From Pseudogracilibacillus sp. (lineage in GTDB: Bacteria; Bacillota; Bacilli; Bacillales; Amphibacillaceae), in assembly GCA_026169815.1 (NCBI GenBank), contig JAPFDT010000012.1, positions 62,001-126,000 of the forward strand: a stretch of DNA of 64,000 bases, in the 5' to 3' direction. Numbering within the stretch: position 1 is the stretch's first letter; every line of letters starts with the position of its first letter. Below are positions 63,747 through 64,000 of this stretch, piece by piece. The notes beneath the pieces were generated by a model. It ran no database searches. It had not been told where the DNA came from and saw only the letters and a program-made list of their open reading frames with translations. A program made the position numbers and the translations under genes.

Positions 63747-64000
63747 TTAATTATATGTCATTAATGTTAACACATCATAGTCTTTTAGTTTACTCATTCC
63801 ATCTAAATAAGCTAATTCAATTAAAAAAGCACATCCTACAACGATTCCACCAAGTGATTCTACAAGCTTAATCGTCGCTTCAATTGTACCACCAGTTGCA
63901 AGTAAATCATCTGTTATAAGTACTCTTTGCCCTTCTGTAATTGCATCTTTATGAATGGTAAGAACATTTTCACCATATTCTAACCCATAATCGACTTCAA
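63747..64000 (-). CDS. apt: Adenine phosphoribosyltransferase, C-terminal part
   Basis: The last 83 codons of apt; the start is past the right edge. The PRPP motif [14 protein letters not shown] is present, preceded by [15 protein letters not shown] and followed by [16 protein letters not shown]. The enzyme salvages adenine to AMP. Position upstream of relA is typical of Bacilli. Confidence 0.95.
   Translation of the reverse strand, partial: EVDYGLEYGENVLTIHKDAITEGQRVLITDDLLATGGTIEATIKLVESLGGIVVGCAFLIELAYLDGMSKLKDYDVLTLMTYN

Overview
The window comes from the chromosome of a low-GC, endospore-forming member of the Bacillaceae. Sporulation genes (spoIIP, gpr, sigK, sda, an RsfA-type regulator), the comE competence operon, T-box leaders and the gene order yqeG-yqeH-aroE-yhbY-nadD-yqeK-rsfS-yqeM-comEA-comEB-comEC-yqzM-holA-rpsT-gpr-spoIIP-yqxA-lepA all match the Bacillus pattern. 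An Mrp-type Na+/H+ antiporter operon would suit a halophilic or alkaliphilic relative of the Oceanobacillus/Virgibacillus type, but the genus is a guess.

Region 1 (1-about 16,520) is the right end of a prophage. It holds the early genes only and continues off the left edge. Nearly all genes lie on the minus strand in one tightly packed, overlapping run. From a Cro-like repressor at 14.2 kb leftward come a small HTH protein, several small unknown proteins, a DUF2800 nuclease, a DUF2815 single-strand-binding protein, a frameshifted cytosine-5 methyltransferase, a MazG-like protein, a family-A DNA polymerase, a short DnaN-like sliding clamp, DUF3310, a VapE-type primase/helicase, a VRR-NUC nuclease, an SNF2 helicase and a RinA-like regulator. 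A CI/LexA-type repressor and a tyrosine integrase are on the plus strand. Palindromic CTTCAG...CTGAAG operators overlap the divergent promoters. Two copies of a roughly 250-bp non-coding block, rich in a 9-bp repeat (TCTGTTRYA), bracket the early module at 2.2 kb and 15.1 kb. The integrase end abuts the 3' end of lepA, where hemW-hrcA-grpE-dnaK would usually follow.

Region 2 (16.5-32.2 kb) is core chromosome: translation, sporulation, competence, NAD and shikimate synthesis, ribosome assembly, ending in sda with DnaA boxes in front of it. comEA and gpr appear to start at non-standard codons. Region 3 (32.2-38.0 kb) is an mrp operon with A, C, D, E, F and G but no mrpB. Region 4 (38.2-64.0 kb) runs sigK, mtnN, yrrS, greA, yrrM, mltG, yrzB, yrrK, ireB, alaS, yrrI, recD2, yrrB, mnmA, yrvO, cymR, rarA, rsfA-like, aspS, hisS, dtd, relA and apt (partial).

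Non-coding highlights are T-box leaders with promoters in front of alaS and hisS-aspS, a 6S RNA between the rsfA-like gene and aspS, and two intergenic elements with GTTGGGACAAAAC-type inverted ends. No tRNA, rRNA, CRISPR array or transposase gene was seen.
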